Source of the DNA: Sedimentibacter sp. MB35-C1
GTDB lineage: Bacteria; Bacillota; Clostridia; Tissierellales; Sedimentibacteraceae
DNA length: 64,000 bases
Assembly: GCF_030913635.1 (NCBI RefSeq)
Contig: NZ_CP133188.1
Span: forward strand, 62,001 to 126,000
Direction of reading: 5' to 3'
The notes under the pieces are model-generated. The model searched no databases. It saw nothing but the letters and a program-made list of their open reading frames with translations, and was not told where the DNA came from. This document shows, piece by piece, positions 9,028 to 16,935 of the stretch (the stretch's first letter is position 1; each line of letters starts with the position of its first letter). The position numbers and the translations under genes are program-made.

Positions 9028-10422
9028 ATGGATTATAAAAATATATTAAAACTGGTTTCCGAAAATCTGTATTGCGGTATATTTATAGTAGATAAGAACG
9101 GGAAAGTCATTTTCTACAACCAATCAATACATGACTTGGCTGGGCTTAAAGTGGAAAACGCTATCGGAAAACATCTTCTGGAAATATTTCCTCGACTGAC
9201 CGAAGAAACCAGTACAATAATGAGAACGCTGAAAACCGGCGAGAGTTTAAAAAACTATGTTCAAAATTATTATAACTATCAGGATCGAAAGGTTACTATT
9301 TTTTCAAGCACTATACCCTTACATGAAAATGGTCAGCTAGAAGGTGTTATTGAAATTTTTTCTGATGTTGAAAAATATAATAATTTGAATAAAAGCAAAA
9401 AACGAAATAAAGTTAACGGAAAAGCCGTATACACTTTAGACAATATTATCGGAAGCAGTAGTTTAAAGGTCGATTTAAAAAATAAAATCAAGAAAACTGC
9501 CAACAGCAATTCGCCTGTTCTTGTTTACGGAGAAACCGGAACCGGAAAGGAACTTGTTGTTCAATCCCTTCACAATGAAAGCAACAGGCGTGGAAAACCT
9601 TTTATCGCGCAAAACTGTGCCGCGATTCCAAGTACATTGTTTGAAAGTATACTATTCGGGACAAAGCTGGGAAGCTTTACAGGCGCACAAAATTCTATGG
9701 GACTTATTGAAGCGGCAGATGGCGGAACGCTGTTCCTTGATGAAATAAATTCAATGGATATAACATTACAGGCTAAACTGCTGAGGTTCCTTCAGGAAAA
9801 TCAAATCAGAAGAATAGGTGATAACACGGCACATGATGTAGACGTAAGAATAATCACCGCATTAAACGAAAATCCCTATGAGGCAATTAAATCAGGAAAA
9901 TTAAGAAGCGACCTGTTTTACAGATTGAACGCCATTAACTTCTACGTAGCTCCTTTGAGAGAATGCAAAAGCGATATTGTTGAACTAAGCAACTACTTTT
10001 TACACCATTTCAGCCAAAAATTAAATAAGAATATAGCAGGGTTTTCTGACGAAGTACTGCTTTTTTTCCAAAACTATTCATGGCCCGGAAACGTAAGAGA
10101 ACTCAGGCATTCAATTGAGCATGCAATTAACATTACAGAAGGCAACATAATAACCATGAACGACATGCCGGATTACGTTATTATCAATCAGCAAAAGGAC
10201 ATTATAAAATGTTGCAATTCTGATATCCCTTTAGCAAGCCCTGCCTACACAGGGCCACTGTACGAGCAAGTAGAAAAATTTGAAAGAAATGTAATAGTTA
10301 ACGCGCTAAAGCAATATGGCTGCAATATATCAAAAACTTCTAAGAAATTAGGTGTGCCCAGACAGACCTTATATTATAAAATGGACAAATTAAAAATCCG
10401 GATGGATAAGACTCCAGAATAA
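9028..10422 (+). CDS. Sigma-54-dependent transcriptional activator (PAS, AAA+, Fis HTH)
   Basis: 464 residues from ATG 9028, preceded by AGGTGA; the upstream TTG at 8986 lies in the promoter and is rejected. An N-terminal PAS domain covers about residues 1-115, then an AAA+ domain with Walker A GETGTGKE, the sigma-54 contact loop GSFTGA (a GAFTGA variant) and Walker B GGTLFLDEI, then a Fis-type helix-turn-helix (NISKTSKKLGVPRQTLYYKM). It should hydrolyse ATP to open sigma-54 promoters, and the only such promoter seen nearby is that of hypE-hypD, divergently transcribed. The PAS domain may sense hydroxyproline or redox state; neither can be read from the sequence. The overall role resembles PrdR-type regulators of Stickland pathways. 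Confidence 0.9.
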   Translation: MDYKNILKLVSENLYCGIFIVDKNGKVIFYNQSIHDLAGLKVENAIGKHLLEIFPRLTEETSTIMRTLKTGESLKNYVQNYYNYQDRKVTIFSSTIPLHENGQLEGVIEIFSDVEKYNNLNKSKKRNKVNGKAVYTLDNIIGSSSLKVDLKNKIKKTANSNSPVLVYGETGTGKELVVQSLHNESNRRGKPFIAQNCAAIPSTLFESILFGTKLGSFTGAQNSMGLIEAADGGTLFLDEINSMDITLQAKLLRFLQENQIRRIGDNTAHDVDVRIITALNENPYEAIKSGKLRSDLFYRLNAINFYVAPLRECKSDIVELSNYFLHHFSQKLNKNIAGFSDEVLLFFQNYSWPGNVRELRHSIEHAINITEGNIITMNDMPDYVIINQQKDIIKCCNSDIPLASPAYTGPLYEQVEKFERNVIVNALKQYGCNISKTSKKLGVPRQTLYYKMDKLKIRMDKTPE

Positions 10423-10476
10423 ATAACAGCATAAAAAAAATATGACACAACTACACTTCTGCATTTGAAAGCATAT

Positions 10477-10512
10477 AACAAGTCCTGTGCGAAAAATCGC
10501 ACAGGGCTTGTT
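10477..10512. terminator. Strong hairpin between convergent genes
   Basis: AACAAG(T)CCTGTGCG pairs with CGCACAGG(G)CTTGTT around an AAAAAT loop. It separates the activator gene from dinB, which converge. No T-run follows on either strand, so it may be a weak bidirectional terminator or an RNA stabiliser. Confidence 0.6.
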
Positions 10513-10535
10513 CGTATAATTAGTTTACAAACACC

Positions 10536-11720
10536 TTACTTATCAATTATTGCTCCGGGCTTAATAATAGATGCACCATACTTTTTACGTATATCGTAAA
10601 TAGTTTTTTCTATCATATCTGTTTTGTTTGAATTCATGTCTCTGCTGTCTTCACACACATCAAACAACGATATTTGTTCTGATTCATAATTTTCAAATCC
10701 GCTGAGACTTATTCCTATAAGCCGTATGGGTTCGCGATTCCAGTTTTTTTCAAAAAGCTTTACCCCGGCAGAATATATATCTCTTACCAGACATGTAGCC
10801 AGAACCGTCATCTGCCTTGTAATACTTTTAAAATCAGAATACTTTATGCTTATTTGTACGGTACGTCCTTTTTTTGCATGACTGCGTGCCGTCATACCCA
10901 CACTGTCCGAAAGCTCAAATAATACAGCCTTTATATATTCCATATCAGTTGTATCATGAGGAAGAGTAGTGGATCTTCCAATTGATTTCATGTCTCCGTC
11001 CGAGTTGCATTTGACTGGTGATAGGTCTATTCCGTTAGCCAAAAGTGAAATCTCTAAACCCATTTTACCAAGTTTTTTTACAAGGTATTCTCTGTCAAAC
11101 ACAGCTAGATTCATAATTGTGTATATTCCCATACCCTGAAGTTTAAAGGCTGTCTTCTTACCGACACCATACATACTTCCTACAGGTAAAGGCCACATTT
11201 TTTCCTTTATGTCCTTTATCCAAAGTTCGGTAATGCCATGAGGTTTCTTCATTTCCGATGCCATTTTTGCTAAAAATTTATTTTCAGAAATTCCGATAGA
11301 GCACCATAGATTTAATTCGTTATTAATTCTGCGCATAATTTTTTCAGCCGCCTCACGTGGCTCGCCAAAAATCCCTCCGCATCCAGTCATATCAAGCCAG
11401 GCCTCATCGATACTGTTTTGTTCTATGACAGGCGTAAATGATGACAAAATCTCCATTACTTCTCTTGATTTCTGGTGGTAGAAACCATGATCCGGAGGAA
11501 TTACAACTAATTCAGGGCAAAGTTTGTAAGCATCCTTGAGAATCATAGTTGTTTTGATTCCGCGTTTTCTTGCCTCATAATTTGCTGTTAGAATTATTCC
11601 CGATCTGTTTTCGGGATCACCTGCCACAGCTGCAGGTTTTCCTGTGATTTCAGGATGTCTGGTTTGTTCGCAGCTTATAAAAAAAGCATTCATATCAACT
11701 AAAAAAACTACTCTATCCAA
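10536..11720 (-). CDS. dinB: DNA polymerase IV (Y-family, DinB)
   Basis: 394 residues. The N-terminus has the catalytic motif FLVDMNAFFISCEQ and later NSIDEAWLD, the usual SIDEA metal-binding motif of Y-family polymerases; helix-hairpin-helix and little-finger regions follow. A beta-clamp binding motif QISLF is visible near the C-terminus (YESEQISLF). The enzyme carries out error-prone translesion synthesis. It begins 8 nt after a small gene that may be cotranscribed, with AGGTGA as ribosome site. No LexA-type operator was recognised at its 5' side, because the promoter would lie upstream of the preceding small gene. Confidence 0.93.
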   Translation of the reverse strand: MDRVVFLVDMNAFFISCEQTRHPEITGKPAAVAGDPENRSGIILTANYEARKRGIKTTMILKDAYKLCPELVVIPPDHGFYHQKSREVMEILSSFTPVIEQNSIDEAWLDMTGCGGIFGEPREAAEKIMRRINNELNLWCSIGISENKFLAKMASEMKKPHGITELWIKDIKEKMWPLPVGSMYGVGKKTAFKLQGMGIYTIMNLAVFDREYLVKKLGKMGLEISLLANGIDLSPVKCNSDGDMKSIGRSTTLPHDTTDMEYIKAVLFELSDSVGMTARSHAKKGRTVQISIKYSDFKSITRQMTVLATCLVRDIYSAGVKLFEKNWNREPIRLIGISLSGFENYESEQISLFDVCEDSRDMNSNKTDMIEKTIYDIRKKYGASIIKPGAIIDK

Positions 11721-11728
11721 ATTATCAC

Positions 11729-12046
11729 CTACTGTGAATCTGTTCCGAATCCTGACATTGTAAGGAAACCAATCTTAAAAAATGATTCAACATCAATTAC
11801 AACATCATTATCTTCAGGCATGTATACGGTTTTTGAAACATAGACATCTATTCCATCAATATTCACCTTATTGTACTCTTCTGCAGATTTTGGCTTTTTT
11901 GCAAACACCTCTGGAACGGGAACAACTGCAAAGTCTCCGTTAGTTCTGTATCCCGGAAACTCGATTACAATGGATGCTTTTCCTTTTTTCTCGAGATACT
12001 TCAAAGCTTTCTCAGTTATCTTGATTTTATCGTATTTTGTTTCCAT
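11729..12046 (-). CDS. Conserved hypothetical protein, possibly HesB/IscA-like fold
   Basis: 105 residues, with RBS AAAGGATG upstream and a TATAAT about 30 nt before the start. The opening ITEKALKYLEKKGKASIVIEFPG resembles the beginning of HesB/IscA-like and CC/Se-motif proteins, but no cysteine is present anywhere, so it cannot be an Fe-S scaffold of the usual kind. It directly precedes dinB with an 8-nt gap. The family resemblance is weak and by eye only; function unknown. Confidence 0.65.
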   Translation of the reverse strand: METKYDKIKITEKALKYLEKKGKASIVIEFPGYRTNGDFAVVPVPEVFAKKPKSAEEYNKVNIDGIDVYVSKTVYMPEDNDVVIDVESFFKIGFLTMSGFGTDSQ

Positions 12047-12184
12047 ACATACATCCTTTTTTTAATATTTTATCTATTATATCATAAATTTTAGATATGC
12101 AAATTAAAATCCAAAATTTATCAGCTTGTACAAAGATTACTTTTAAGTTAAACTAAGAATATATTCAATTGAGAAAGGATTTTT

Positions 12185-13543
12185 ATGAGCAGCAGAATAA
12201 ATTTAACAGAAGGAAGCATAAGGTACACATTAGTTAAGCTTGCTCTTCCTATAATGGGAACAGGCTTTATTCAAATGGCATATAATCTTACTGATATAAT
12301 ATGGCTGGGCAGAGTTAGCACCGGTGCAGTTGCAGCCGCTGGAACGGCAGGTTTTTTCATGTGGTTTGGAGCTGCATTAATTTTAATTTCTCAGGTAGGT
12401 GTAGGAGTAAATGTAGCACAGTGTCTCGGAAGAAATGACGTGGAAAATGCCAAGAAATTTATAACAAACGGATTTCAGCTTGATTTCTTTATAGCAGTAC
12501 TATACTCCTTGATTTTGTTTAGTTTCAGACATCAGCTTATAGCGTTTTTTAATCTGGATGACAAAGATGTAATTGAAATGGCAGTAAACTATCTGGCAAT
12601 CATAGGCACAGGAATCACTTTCCACTTTTTAAATCCTATTTTCTCGGCAATTTTAAATAGCTCCGGAAACAGTCTCACTCCTTTTAAAATAAACACCATA
12701 GGTTTGATTGCAAATATAATAATTGATCCCATCCTTATATTCGGACTGGGCCCCCTTCCAAAACTGGGGATAAACGGAGCGGCACTTGCAACCATAATGT
12801 CACAGATTTTTGTAACAATCATCTTCCTCATAACAGGAAAACTCAACAACAATCTGTATTCACATGTAAAACTTTTTGAGAAGCCTGATATTAATTTTAT
12901 ATGCAAAATAGTAAACATTGGAATTCCGCCTTTTCTTCAAACAGGCATTCATGCATTCATAAATATGTTTATAACAAAAATTGTTGCCGGGTTTGGCCCG
13001 GTTGCCGTAGCAGTTCAAAGCATAGGGTCAAATATAGAATCCATAACATGGATGACAGCTGACGGATTTTCAGCTGCAATTTCGGCATTTACCGGACAAA
13101 ACTACGGAGCCGGAAAAATAGAGCGCATTAAGGAAGGATACAAACAAGGAATACAAATACTTGGAGGAATCGGAATACTTTCAACCTTGCTTCTAATTTT
13201 TGCAGCAGAGTTACTGTTCACCATATTTGTTCCCGATGATCCACAGGCAATAAGAGAAGGCATAACCTATTTAAGAATACTCGGAGCATCTCAATTTTTC
13301 ATGAGCATTGAAATAGGAACAACAGGCGCATTTAACGGCCTTGGAAAAACACTGCCTCCAACAATTAACGGGGTTATTTTAAATGCACTTAGAATACCTG
13401 CCGCAATAATTTTAAGCTCTACTGCAATGGGCTTATCCGGCGTATGGTTCAGTGTCAGCATGTCTTCCATAATAAAAGGGATAACTCTATTCGTGTGGTT
13501 CAAGTTTGCATCAAGAAATTTATCAGCGAAAAAAATTGATTAA
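12185..13543 (+). CDS. MATE family efflux transporter
   Basis: 452 residues, typical MATE length, with about twelve hydrophobic segments. It starts SSRINLTEGSIRYTLVKLALPIMGTGFIQMAYNLTD, the normal MatE N-terminal pattern, and contains GAALATIMSQ and the second-half motif FTGQNYGAGK characteristic of the duplicated MatE domain. It should export cationic drugs or metabolites using a Na+ or H+ gradient. RBS GAAAGGA is upstream; a possible promoter is TTGTAC, 17 nt, TAAACT before it. It stands alone, transcribed divergently from the small gene preceding dinB. The substrate is unknown. Confidence 0.92.
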   Translation: MSSRINLTEGSIRYTLVKLALPIMGTGFIQMAYNLTDIIWLGRVSTGAVAAAGTAGFFMWFGAALILISQVGVGVNVAQCLGRNDVENAKKFITNGFQLDFFIAVLYSLILFSFRHQLIAFFNLDDKDVIEMAVNYLAIIGTGITFHFLNPIFSAILNSSGNSLTPFKINTIGLIANIIIDPILIFGLGPLPKLGINGAALATIMSQIFVTIIFLITGKLNNNLYSHVKLFEKPDINFICKIVNIGIPPFLQTGIHAFINMFITKIVAGFGPVAVAVQSIGSNIESITWMTADGFSAAISAFTGQNYGAGKIERIKEGYKQGIQILGGIGILSTLLLIFAAELLFTIFVPDDPQAIREGITYLRILGASQFFMSIEIGTTGAFNGLGKTLPPTINGVILNALRIPAAIILSSTAMGLSGVWFSVSMSSIIKGITLFVWFKFASRNLSAKKID

Positions 13544-13642
13544 AGCAATAAATAGTATAGTTATAATAAATCTACATATTCTTATTATATGGTGTCAAAG
13601 CATAATTTAAGAGGAATTTTTCATAATTGAAAGGAGAACACT

Positions 13643-13819
13643 ATGACTATACATCCAGATAATGAAGTAGATTTACTACTGCAAACTGAAGCCAAACAGT
13701 TTATAGATCAAATGAAAGCAGAACCAACCTCGAACAGAGAGGTAAAAAAATTTATAGAACTCGAAAAGAAAAAATATAAAAAACCTGATAAATTTAAGGA
13801 TATGATTAACAAATATTAG
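13643..13819 (+). CDS. Small lysine-rich protein, 58 residues
   Basis: Too short for most gene callers. ATG 13643 is preceded by AAGGAGAACACT, an excellent ribosome site, and the frame stays open for 58 codons. The protein starts MTIHPDNEVDLLLQTEAKQF and ends with a strongly basic, probably helical tail rich in Lys and Glu. I recognise no family. It lies 57 nt before the cupin gene in the same direction and may share its transcript. Coding status rests on the ribosome site and the open frame. Confidence 0.6.
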   Translation: MTIHPDNEVDLLLQTEAKQFIDQMKAEPTSNREVKKFIELEKKKYKKPDKFKDMINKY

Positions 13820-13876
13820 CAAATGATGTTTATGTGCATAAGATATTGTTATAAGATAGGAAAGGAAGGAAAAATA

Positions 13877-14515
13877 ATGTACAACACTTATAATAAATAT
13901 CCCCGTGCAAATTACTTGAATAGACCCTGCTATGGCTCAAACCCTATGTATGATTTAAGAAGGATGAATCATTACCAATATTTTTATCCAATGTACACCG
14001 AATACTATATGAAAAGATATCCAAATAATTTATATCCTTCTGAAAAATATGTCTCAGGCACTGATTACAGACTGCAAGAAGCCAACCATTATACCATCGG
14101 TCTCATAGACTATGGACCCGAACCATTTGCTGTCAATATAAGAGACGCTGTTTTACAAAATAATGACTACCGCACTTCCCTTTGGACAGGAGATCATCTC
14201 CAAATTACTTTAATGAGCATTGAACCCGGAGAAGATATAGGCTTGGAAATGCATCCGGACGTGGATCAGTTCATAAGAGTTGAACAAGGTGAGGGAATTA
14301 TTAGAATGGGAAGCACCGGAGAACTTGATGAATTTATAGAGGAAGTGTATGATGATTACATCTTCGTAGTACCTGCAGGAAAATGGCACAATCTTATTAA
14401 TACAGGAGCTGAGCCTTTAAAAATTTACTCCATATATGCCCCGCCGAACCATCCGCACGGAACCGTGCAAAGAACTAAAGCCGAAGCTGAAGAAGCCGAA
14501 GAATATAATCATTAG
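13877..14515 (+). CDS. Cupin domain protein
   Basis: 212 residues from ATG 13877, which has AAGGAAGGAAAAATA upstream; the longer reading from 13823 lacks such a site. The first 75 residues are rich in Tyr, Asn and Arg (YNKYPRANYLNRP) and look disordered. The remaining part is a single cupin: motif 1 around MHPDVDQFIRVEQGEG and motif 2 PAGKWHNLINTG, with metal-ligand His residues kept in both, though motif 1 lacks the second His of HxH. The end is acidic (AEAEEAEEYNH). Such proteins are common in spore-forming clostridia. Substrate unknown. Confidence 0.85.
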   Translation: MYNTYNKYPRANYLNRPCYGSNPMYDLRRMNHYQYFYPMYTEYYMKRYPNNLYPSEKYVSGTDYRLQEANHYTIGLIDYGPEPFAVNIRDAVLQNNDYRTSLWTGDHLQITLMSIEPGEDIGLEMHPDVDQFIRVEQGEGIIRMGSTGELDEFIEEVYDDYIFVVPAGKWHNLINTGAEPLKIYSIYAPPNHPHGTVQRTKAEAEEAEEYNH

Positions 14516-14538
14516 CAAGAAATTGGGTCAATTAATTA

Positions 14539-14567
14539 TTGACAAATGATAAATACAGTATTAATAT
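14539..14567 (+). promoter_or_regulatory. Promoter of the NifX-like gene
   Basis: TTGACA, a 17-nt spacer and TAATAT, a near-consensus sigma-A promoter about 55 nt before the start codon at 14622. Confidence 0.75.
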
Positions 14568-14621
14568 TAATTGTTAACATATGTCAAAAATTATATTAAT
14601 ATTATTAAAATGGAGGTTATT

Positions 14622-14984
14622 ATGAAAATCGCATTACCATCTAGACAAAATAAAATTGATTCTCATTTTGGACATTGTGAGTATTACACAGTTTATACTG
14701 TTGATAAAGATAAAAAACAAATATTATCCGAAGAAATTATAAACTCGCCTGCAGGATGCGGATGCAAATCAAATATTGCGCAAGTTCTATCCGAAGCAGG
14801 CGTAAAAGTAATGCTTGCCGGAAATATGGGAGACGGTGCTGTAAATGTTTTACACAGTGCAGGTATTGAAGTCTTAAGAGGATGCTCCGGAGATGTTAAG
14901 AGCGTAGCTATGAGTTGGCTTGAAGGAAAGCTTAACGACTCAGGAGAATCATGTCACGAACACGGGCATGATTGCAGCCATTAA
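14622..14984 (+). CDS. NifB/NifX-type dinitrogenase iron-molybdenum cofactor domain protein
   Basis: 120 residues from ATG 14622, preceded by GGAGGTTATT. The protein starts MKIALPSRQNKIDSHFGHCE, the standard opening of the NifX/NafY cofactor-binding fold (ribonuclease H-like), and contains SPAGCGCKSNIAQVL. The C-terminus is rich in Cys and His (CHEHGHDCSH). Free-standing copies are common in anaerobes without nitrogenase and are thought to handle metal clusters. No nif genes are in the window. It has its own promoter and terminator, so it is monocistronic. The exact role is unknown. Confidence 0.87.
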   Translation: MKIALPSRQNKIDSHFGHCEYYTVYTVDKDKKQILSEEIINSPAGCGCKSNIAQVLSEAGVKVMLAGNMGDGAVNVLHSAGIEVLRGCSGDVKSVAMSWLEGKLNDSGESCHEHGHDCSH

Positions 14985-15017
14985 TATTATCGGATATAAA
15001 ATTTTATTCAAACAAAA

Positions 15018-15052
15018 ACAGACAGCATAAGATTTTTTATGCTGTCTGTTTA
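15018..15052 (+). terminator. Intrinsic terminator after the NifX-like gene
   Basis: ACAGACAGCATAA pairs with TTATGCTGTCTGT, followed by TTTATTATGTTT. It lies between the convergent NifX-like and yitT genes. Confidence 0.85.
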
Positions 15053-15085
15053 TTATGTTTAAAGTATACGAACGATTCAATACGA

Positions 15086-15964
15086 TCATTCCTTTGCATT
15101 AATATTGATAAATCTGCTCCCTCTCCCCCATACAGAAATCATAGGAAGAACTTTTACAAAGGCTTCCGGATCTGTTTCTTTTATAAATTTCTGTATTTTT
15201 ACGGACTGGCTTGGTGAGCACACCGATTCTATCTGAATTTTTTCCTTTTTGGTGTAGCCGCCCTTTGTATTATATATTGTAATTCCCCTGCCAATTTTAA
15301 ACATGATGTAATCTCCTATTTCTTCATGCTTGCAGCTTATTATTTCCAGTTTGTAAAGTTTTGTTCCTAATCCTACTATTACATAATCGCATATTTTAGT
15401 AACAATAATTTGGCTTATAACAGAATATAATGCAATATTTCTTCCGAATACAAATCCAGATATAATAATTATCACTCCATCAAGAGCAAGCATAATATAG
15501 CTGACACTGATAGAAGGAAATATTTTTCTATTCAAAATTCTAGAAATTGTATCGGTTCCCCCAAAGGAAAATCCTCGCCTTAATATCATCCCAACTCCTA
15601 TTCCGTAAAAAATCGAAAAATATATTGTTGCAAGAAGCAGGTCATTTTCCACAAATTTGAATTCAATAGATTGCATCCCTAATAATATAGTGGGATATAG
15701 AATTGATACAGATGCTATTTTCATAACCTCTTTTTTGCCCATGAGCAAAAATGCCACAATAAGTATAAAAAATGTTATAAAATAATAAATATAGGAGTAG
15801 TTTATATTAATATATTTTTCCATAATTATTGACAGGCCTGTTATTCCGCTGGTAATAAGCCCGTTCGGTTTAAGTATATAATTAACGGAAAATGCTGTGA
15901 CAAAACACCCTGCAATTAAATAAATAATATTACCAAGCAGGTTCATAATAACATTTCTTTTCAT
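15086..15964 (-). CDS. YitT family membrane protein (DUF161/DUF2179)
   Basis: 292 residues. The N-terminal two thirds hold five or six hydrophobic helices with phrases typical of the family (NYILKPNGLITSGITGLSII and RRGFSFGGTDTISRIL), and the C-terminal third is the soluble DUF2179 domain (GRGITIYNTKGGYTKKEK). The start has GGGGGAT at the right distance. The function of the family is not established; transport roles have been proposed. A 14-bp perfect palindrome (15990-16003) lies just downstream of a TATAAT at 16009-16014. Confidence 0.9.
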   Translation of the reverse strand: MKRNVIMNLLGNIIYLIAGCFVTAFSVNYILKPNGLITSGITGLSIIMEKYININYSYIYYFITFFILIVAFLLMGKKEVMKIASVSILYPTILLGMQSIEFKFVENDLLLATIYFSIFYGIGVGMILRRGFSFGGTDTISRILNRKIFPSISVSYIMLALDGVIIIISGFVFGRNIALYSVISQIIVTKICDYVIVGLGTKLYKLEIISCKHEEIGDYIMFKIGRGITIYNTKGGYTKKEKIQIESVCSPSQSVKIQKFIKETDPEAFVKVLPMISVWGRGSRFININAKE

Positions 15965-15989
15965 ACATCCCCCAAGCCATATTTTGATA

Positions 15990-16003
15990 GCGATTACAAT
16001 CGC
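15990..16003. promoter_or_regulatory. Palindrome at the yitT transcription start
   Basis: GCGATT-AC-AATCGC is a perfect 14-bp palindrome that lies 5 nt downstream of the minus-strand TATAAT (16009-16014), the classical repressor position. The operator role is inferred. Confidence 0.35.
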
Positions 16004-16145
16004 AAGTAATTATACATCATTATCCTCTGTTCAACAACAGTAATATACTGCATAAGTTAAAAAACTTTTAGCACTTGCAATACCCAATTGTATTAACAAG
16101 AAACATTGTGCAGATAAAACATATTATATAGCAGGAGGGATGTAA

Positions 16146-16832
16146 ATGAAAAATAACTGCTTTATGGCAGACATCAGCATGAAAAAATATGAACGCACAT
16201 TCAGATATAACGATGTTGAAGTTCTGAAACTTACCATCAAGTACCCGGTTGTAAATATGATGTACAATCCTCACTCTGAGATAGTTATCAATAATCAAAT
16301 ATCAACGGACGTCAGAGAATATATGCGTTATGCCGGATATCTGTATAAGCAGGCCGTCAATTTTTATCATGATTCTAAAAAAAATGATTTTCCGTTTCAT
16401 ACTTATGAAGCCTATATGGAATACACAGTTACGTATAATGAGAACTGCTTTCTAAGCATGTATTATGACAAGTACGAATTTACGGGAGGCGCTCACGGAA
16501 ACACTGTAAGAAGCTCGCATACCTGGGAACTATGCAGCAGTATGTTAATTGAGCTATGCAACTTATTCAGACCCGGCACAGATTACAAATATTTTCTTAC
16601 TGACAAAATTATAGCACAGGCCGGACAAAATTTAAGACAAAACCCCGGCATTTACTTTGGCGAATACGAAAGCCTAATAGTCAAAAATTTCAATGAAAAC
16701 AGTTTTTATCTGACACCAGAAGGACTGACATTATATTATCAACAATATGACATAGCTCCATATTCAACGGGAATTGTCCAATTTACAATTCCATATTCAG
16801 AAATTCAATGGTATCCGAGATGTTCATTTTAA
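16146..16832 (+). CDS. DUF3298/DUF4163 (RsiV-like) domain protein
   Basis: 228 residues, with AGGAGGGATGTAA before the ATG. The N-terminal half fits DUF4163 (YPVVNMMYNPHSEIVINNQI) and the diagnostic turn FTGGAHGNT leads to DUF3298 (TPEGLTLYYQQYDIAPYSTG, the usual substrate-like loop). This fold is found in the sensory domain of RsiV anti-sigma factors and in PdaC deacetylases. Here there is no signal peptide, no membrane segment and no catalytic deacetylase domain, so the protein seems to be a free-standing cytoplasmic version. A terminator follows directly. Role unknown. Confidence 0.85.
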   Translation: MKNNCFMADISMKKYERTFRYNDVEVLKLTIKYPVVNMMYNPHSEIVINNQISTDVREYMRYAGYLYKQAVNFYHDSKKNDFPFHTYEAYMEYTVTYNENCFLSMYYDKYEFTGGAHGNTVRSSHTWELCSSMLIELCNLFRPGTDYKYFLTDKIIAQAGQNLRQNPGIYFGEYESLIVKNFNENSFYLTPEGLTLYYQQYDIAPYSTGIVQFTIPYSEIQWYPRCSF

Positions 16833-16842
16833 AGTTTAGCTT

Positions 16843-16870
16843 AAAAAAACGGAGTCATGCTCCGTTTTTT
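16843..16870. terminator. Intrinsic terminator
   Basis: AAAACGGAG-TCATG-CTCCGTTTT with A and T runs on both sides, so it works for the DUF3298 gene on the plus strand and for the convergent GGDEF gene on the minus strand. Confidence 0.88.
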
Positions 16871-16935
16871 ATATCGTCTATAGACACTTCATTATACAAA
16901 TTAGAGGAAAAAATGTTTGACGTGCTAGTCGGCAA

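Noticed and set aside
14622-14984. A nitrogen-fixation locus
   Set aside because: Only one free-standing NifX-type domain is present; such proteins are common in anaerobes without nitrogenase.
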